7,452 nucleotides of DNA, from NCBI GenBank assembly GCA_964630015.1, contig CAZVTJ010000044.1, forward strand, positions 1 to 7,452. Reading direction: 5' to 3'. The notes beneath the pieces were generated by a model. It did not search any database. It saw only the letters and a program-made list of their open reading frames with translations, and had not been told where the DNA came from. Source of the DNA: CAZERT01 sp964630015. Its GTDB lineage: Bacteria > Patescibacteriota > Microgenomatia > UBA10105 > UBA927. Numbering within the stretch: the first letter of the stretch is position 1; the number at the start of each line of letters is the position of its first letter. Positions 4,859-7,452 of this stretch are shown here, in pieces. The translations under genes were made by a program, and so were the position numbers.

Positions 4859-7093
4859 TTATTTTCCCGGCCACTGTCGCGATATAAGCATGCCTTCACC
4901 AAAACGCAGCTGTTGCCAAATCGTTTCCGTTACGAACGGCATGAATGGGTGAAGAAGGGTTAAAAGCGTTTTGTAGATATGGGCAAAGACGCTAAGCGCC
5001 TGTATATCACCGTTTTTATATCGGTTCTTATTTTCCTCCACATAGACATCCGCAAACCGGTGCCACACAAACTCGTACAGCGACTGCGCCGCATCAGAAA
5101 AACGGTATGTGGTAATGGCTTTTGTGACGGAAGCGGTAAGCATGGAAACTTCCGATAACATCTGTTTGTCCGGATCAGGAAGCGAAGGGTGCAGGGCTCG
5201 GGAGTAGGCGGGAACCGGTGTGTTTAAGGTTGATACGGACAACTCATATAACCGTCCGATATTCCAAAGTTTATTGGCAAAATTGCGCATCCCGCGCACC
5301 TTGTCTTCCGAAAGGGAGATGTCGCTCCCCGGTGCCGCACCAAACACAAGCGCCATCCGGAGTGCATCGGCCCCGTACCGATCGACCATTTCAAGGGGAT
5401 TAACCACATTGCCTTTGCTTTTGCTCATCTTTTGTCCAAACTTATCCACTACCCGGCTATGGAGGTGTATCACCTCAAACGGCGGTTTGCCGGTAAGGTA
5501 GAGCCCAAACATCATCATGCGCGCAACCCAGAAAAACAAAATATCCCACAGGGTATCCAGTACACTGGTGGGGTAAAAATAGGAAAAGTCAGCTGAAGCC
5601 GGATATCCCAGAGTCGTAATGGGCCACTGGCCAGATAAAAACCAGGTATCAAACGTATCGGTTTCCTGCACAATGTGGTTCCCATGGCAGCGTGGGCACG
5701 GTCCCGGAGTCAGGGAGTATTGTGCCTCAAGCGGCGCAACGATTGCCTGCAACCCGGCAATAATCTCCTCGTAAGAATGTTCTTTGGAAAGCGTATCGTA
5801 GTTCCCAAATTTTTTCGTTTTGTCTTTGGTCAAAAACGTCACTTCGATTGATTTGGTGCAGTCAAGACAGTACCATACGGGAATCCGCGGCCCCCACACG
5901 ATCTGCCGGCTGATGTTCCAGTCTAGAATGTTTTCCATCCAGTCAAAGTAGAGTTTTTTAAATCGGGGAAGCGGCTCAATCGTTGTGGTTCCATTTTTTA
6001 CCGCCTCTATTGCCGGCTTGGCAAGCGGTTTTGTTTTGACGTACCACTGGGGTAAAAGCATGGGCTCAATCGTGTTTTTACAGCGGTAACATACGCTCAC
6101 CACGTGAGTAAGCGGCTCTTTTTTCACCAACAGCCCTTGTGCCTCCAGATCCGCAACGACTTTTTCCCGGGCGGGCGCCACCTTGAGTCCAACATATGCA
6201 TCGGGAACGTTCACAAGGCGTCCAAATCGATCAATGCAGCTTGGCATCGGAAGGTTATGTCGAAGGCCAATCTCGTAATCTTCCTGCGCATGGGCGGGCG
6301 TCACTTTAAGCGCCCCTGTTCCAAAATCGATTTTTATCGATTCATCGGCAAGAATGGGGATTTTTTTGCCCGTCAAAGGAATCATGGCTTCTTTTCCGAT
6401 CAAATCTTTATATCTCTTGTCTTTTGGGTTGACGGCAACGGCAACATCGGCAAATATTGTCTCTGGACGCGCTGTTGCGATCTGTATGGTGCCGTAGTCA
6501 AGGGTATAAAGGAAATCATGTTTTTCCTCGTGGTTAATCTCCAGATCGGAAAATGCCGTCCCGCAACGGGTGCAGTAGTTTACCAGCCGCGATGCGCGGT
6601 AGAGCAGATTGTCATCATGGAGTTTTTTAAACGTAGATAGCACGGTTGCCACGATTTCCGGCTCCAGACTGTAGTGGTAGCGTGTCCAATCAAGGGAAAA
6701 CCCAAGCCGTTTCATCTGGTCGCGGTTAATCGTGCGGTTTTTATCGACAAACTCGGAAATCATTGCATAAAGCGTGTCGCGGTCAAAATCAAACCGGCTT
6801 TTGCCTTCTTTTGCCAGTCGTTTTTCAAATACAAACTGTGTCTCTATGCCCGCATGATCACCCCCTGGAAGCCATAAGGTCGGATCCCCACACATCCTGT
6901 GGAAGCGGATCATGATGTCCTGAACGGTAAAAAGCGCGTGCCCCATATGCATCGGGTCATTGGCATTGGGAAGGGGAAGAAGAATGGTAAAGGGTTTTTT
7001 GGTTGGGTCAATCGTTGGCGTGAATGCGCCAGCCTGTTCCCATAGCGCATACGTTGTCTGCTCGGTTGTCTGTGGTGAATATGCTTTATCCAT
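4859..7093 (-). CDS. valS: Valyl-tRNA synthetase
   Basis: This class Ia synthetase charges tRNA-Val with valine and edits mischarged threonine. The 744 residues include the HIGH motif HMGH (49-52, in PNANDPMHMGH) and KMSKS (555-559). The CP1 editing domain (about 190-340) has ATARPET (206-212) and FGTGALKVTPAH (257-268). The ValRS-type DTWFLSGQWP starts at 482, separating it from IleRS. Four CxxC pairs (174/177, 335/338, 409/412, 466/469) look like zinc ribbons. The anticodon-binding helical domain covers about 610-740. The protein stops at MLISRQWPGK, so the C-terminal coiled-coil arm of the 951-residue E. coli enzyme is missing. Two usual editing-site residues are changed: Ala208, where ATTRPET has Thr, and Ala269, where TPAHD has Asp. 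Phe257, Lys263, Thr265 and Asp272 are kept. The ATG at 7093 has no clear Shine-Dalgarno. Upstream frames end at or across it, so translational coupling is likely. Confidence 0.98.
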   Translation of the reverse strand: MDKAYSPQTTEQTTYALWEQAGAFTPTIDPTKKPFTILLPLPNANDPMHMGHALFTVQDIMIRFHRMCGDPTLWLPGGDHAGIETQFVFEKRLAKEGKSRFDFDRDTLYAMISEFVDKNRTINRDQMKRLGFSLDWTRYHYSLEPEIVATVLSTFKKLHDDNLLYRASRLVNYCTRCGTAFSDLEINHEEKHDFLYTLDYGTIQIATARPETIFADVAVAVNPKDKRYKDLIGKEAMIPLTGKKIPILADESIKIDFGTGALKVTPAHAQEDYEIGLRHNLPMPSCIDRFGRLVNVPDAYVGLKVAPAREKVVADLEAQGLLVKKEPLTHVVSVCYRCKNTIEPMLLPQWYVKTKPLAKPAIEAVKNGTTTIEPLPRFKKLYFDWMENILDWNISRQIVWGPRIPVWYCLDCTKSIEVTFLTKDKTKKFGNYDTLSKEHSYEEIIAGLQAIVAPLEAQYSLTPGPCPRCHGNHIVQETDTFDTWFLSGQWPITTLGYPASADFSYFYPTSVLDTLWDILFFWVARMMMFGLYLTGKPPFEVIHLHSRVVDKFGQKMSKSKGNVVNPLEMVDRYGADALRMALVFGAAPGSDISLSEDKVRGMRNFANKLWNIGRLYELSVSTLNTPVPAYSRALHPSLPDPDKQMLSEVSMLTASVTKAITTYRFSDAAQSLYEFVWHRFADVYVEENKNRYKNGDIQALSVFAHIYKTLLTLLHPFMPFVTETIWQQLRFGEGMLISRQWPGK

Positions 7094-7169
7094 AGTTATG
7101 ATCGCCGCGCAGCAACTTCTCCACCAAATAGTTGGGATTCTTGCGGAAAAATTTGATGCGGTCGTCCAT
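7086..7169 (-). CDS. Candidate 27-residue ORF overlapping the valS start
   Basis: This frame encodes MDDRIKFFRKNPNYLVEKLL followed by RGDHNYG. It has an ATG at 7169 with AAGGA 7 nt upstream. Its TAA overlaps the valS ATG in ATGGATAA, the classic arrangement for coupled translation. Counting by eye, about 19 of 27 third positions are G or C, whereas the overlapping 80-codon frame has about 7 of 34 over the same stretch. The residue mix is protein-like, so this may be the better-supported frame here. It has only one valine codon, so it is not an obvious valine attenuator. Alternatives are the 3' exon of a frameshifted 80-codon gene, or a non-coding frame. Confidence 0.4.
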   Translation of the reverse strand: MDDRIKFFRKNPNYLVEKLLRGDHNYG

Positions 7170-7338
7170 TAGGATTTCCTTCAACCGGATTTGTCCTATC
7201 GTTGCGACCCATATGAACAGCCGGGAATATTTTCCCATCCGTAAGCACAAAACCGTGTTCATCCCAAAAATCTTCAGAATTATAGATATCAGCTTCACGA
7301 AGAATAGCGTTTGCCTCTTGTTGGGATACTGCACACAT
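7096..7338 (-). CDS. Small hypothetical protein directly upstream of valS (possibly frameshifted)
   Basis: From the ATG at 7338 this frame encodes 80 residues with no family I recognise. The first half looks like real soluble protein (SQQEANAILREADIYNSEDF, then GFVLTDGKIFPAVHMGR). The second half is odd (NPVEGNPNGRPHQIF, ending GGEVAARRS) and has a very low GC third position. In the +1 frame, the same stretch encodes the more protein-like 27-residue ORF. The gene therefore may be intact with an unusual tail, or a frameshift near 7150-7210 may have split it. It stops 2 nt before the valS ATG. The TTG at 7395 would extend the frame upstream, but it lies inside the preceding gene and before the promoter, so ATG 7338 is chosen. 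No Shine-Dalgarno is seen. Confidence 0.5.
   Translation of the reverse strand: MCAVSQQEANAILREADIYNSEDFWDEHGFVLTDGKIFPAVHMGRNDRTNPVEGNPNGRPHQIFPQESQLFGGEVAARRS
7177..7181 (-). promoter_or_regulatory. Shine-Dalgarno of the 27-residue ORF
   Basis: AAGGA on the minus strand lies 7 nt before the ATG at 7169. It is the only good ribosome binding site between the right-edge gene and valS, and it is the main argument that translation starts in this frame. Confidence 0.4.
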
Positions 7339-7347
7339 AATAGTTCT

Positions 7348-7376
7348 ATTGTACGGGGAGCCAGGTATCGGAACAA
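7348..7376 (-). promoter_or_regulatory. Promoter upstream of the small gene and valS
   Basis: On the minus strand, TTGTTC (7376-7371) and TACAAT (7353-7348, 5/6 consensus) are exactly 17 bp apart. The expected start near 7341 is only a few bases before the ATG at 7338, so the message would be leaderless or nearly so for the 80-codon frame. It would also transcribe valS. Confidence 0.5.
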
Positions 7377-7381
7377 GGATG

Positions 7382-7452
7382 TTACAGTTCCTCAAGCTTC
7401 ATGCCGTCGGTTTTTTGCCCCTTAATGAGCTCCAAATACTTTTCCGTGGTGG
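7382..7452 (-). CDS. C-terminal end of an unidentified gene (truncated by window edge)
   Basis: The frame open from the right edge encodes TTEKYLELIKGQKTDGMKLE then EL and a TAA stop. The charged, helix-like composition and regular codon use suggest a true C-terminus. Only 22 residues are visible, too few to name a family. The following 43 bp hold the promoter for the next unit, on the same strand. Confidence 0.6.
   Translation of the reverse strand, partial: TTEKYLELIKGQKTDGMKLEEL

Noticed and set aside
6104..6640. 178-residue plus-strand frame opposite valS
   Set aside because: It is a long antisense shadow of a strongly supported gene. Its composition is Cys/His/Phe-rich and not protein-like.
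7094..7170. Valine attenuator or T-box leader for valS
   Set aside because: The 27-residue frame has a single valine codon. No T-box sequence or terminator/antiterminator pair is visible.

Overview
The window reads as an ordinary chromosomal stretch of a candidate-phylum (Patescibacteria/CPR) bacterium, most likely Microgenomates. This placement is inferred from protein features, not from an rRNA marker. The supporting features are a short valyl-tRNA synthetase without the usual C-terminal arm, a membrane-anchored SurA-N-like protein without a PPIase domain, a small protein resembling the DUF5652 family, several single-pass proteins with no recognisable family, and very tight gene spacing. 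The complete genes end in TAA or TAG and no internal TGA has to be read through, so the standard bacterial code (table 11) fits. That argues against the Gracilibacteria/Absconditabacteria, which read UGA as Gly.

Layout from left to right. The 3' part of the gene for ribosomal protein bL25 (TL5/Ctc form) enters from the left edge on the plus strand. It converges with a minus-strand gene for a membrane-anchored protein with a TPR-like tail. That gene is divergent from nth (endonuclease III), with only 32 bp between the start codons and candidate promoters that lie in each other's territory. After nth come a SurA-N-like anchored protein and a small two-helix DUF5652-like membrane protein, 23 bp apart. 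efp (elongation factor P) then has its own good promoter, a GC hairpin with a U-tract in its leader, and a strong Shine-Dalgarno sequence. About 260 bp of non-coding DNA follow, holding two nearly identical 41-bp hairpin repeats and one truncated copy. Next is a plus-strand gene for a 300-residue single-pass membrane protein with an extracytoplasmic domain. It converges, 19 bp away, with valS on the minus strand.

Upstream of valS on the minus strand is a small, puzzling zone. An 80-codon frame stops 2 nt before the valS ATG. A 27-codon frame with a good Shine-Dalgarno overlaps it out of frame and overlaps the valS start in ATGGATAA. A sigma70-like promoter lies just before the 80-codon frame. 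At the right edge is the last part of another minus-strand gene.

Functionally the window is mostly translation (bL25, EF-P, ValRS), one base-excision repair enzyme, and envelope or unknown proteins. I see no defence system, CRISPR array, transposase, integrase, tRNA or rRNA. The observations most worth checking are the overlapping frames before valS, two substitutions in the ValRS editing pocket, the insertion in endonuclease III, possible leaderless transcripts, and the hairpin repeats.
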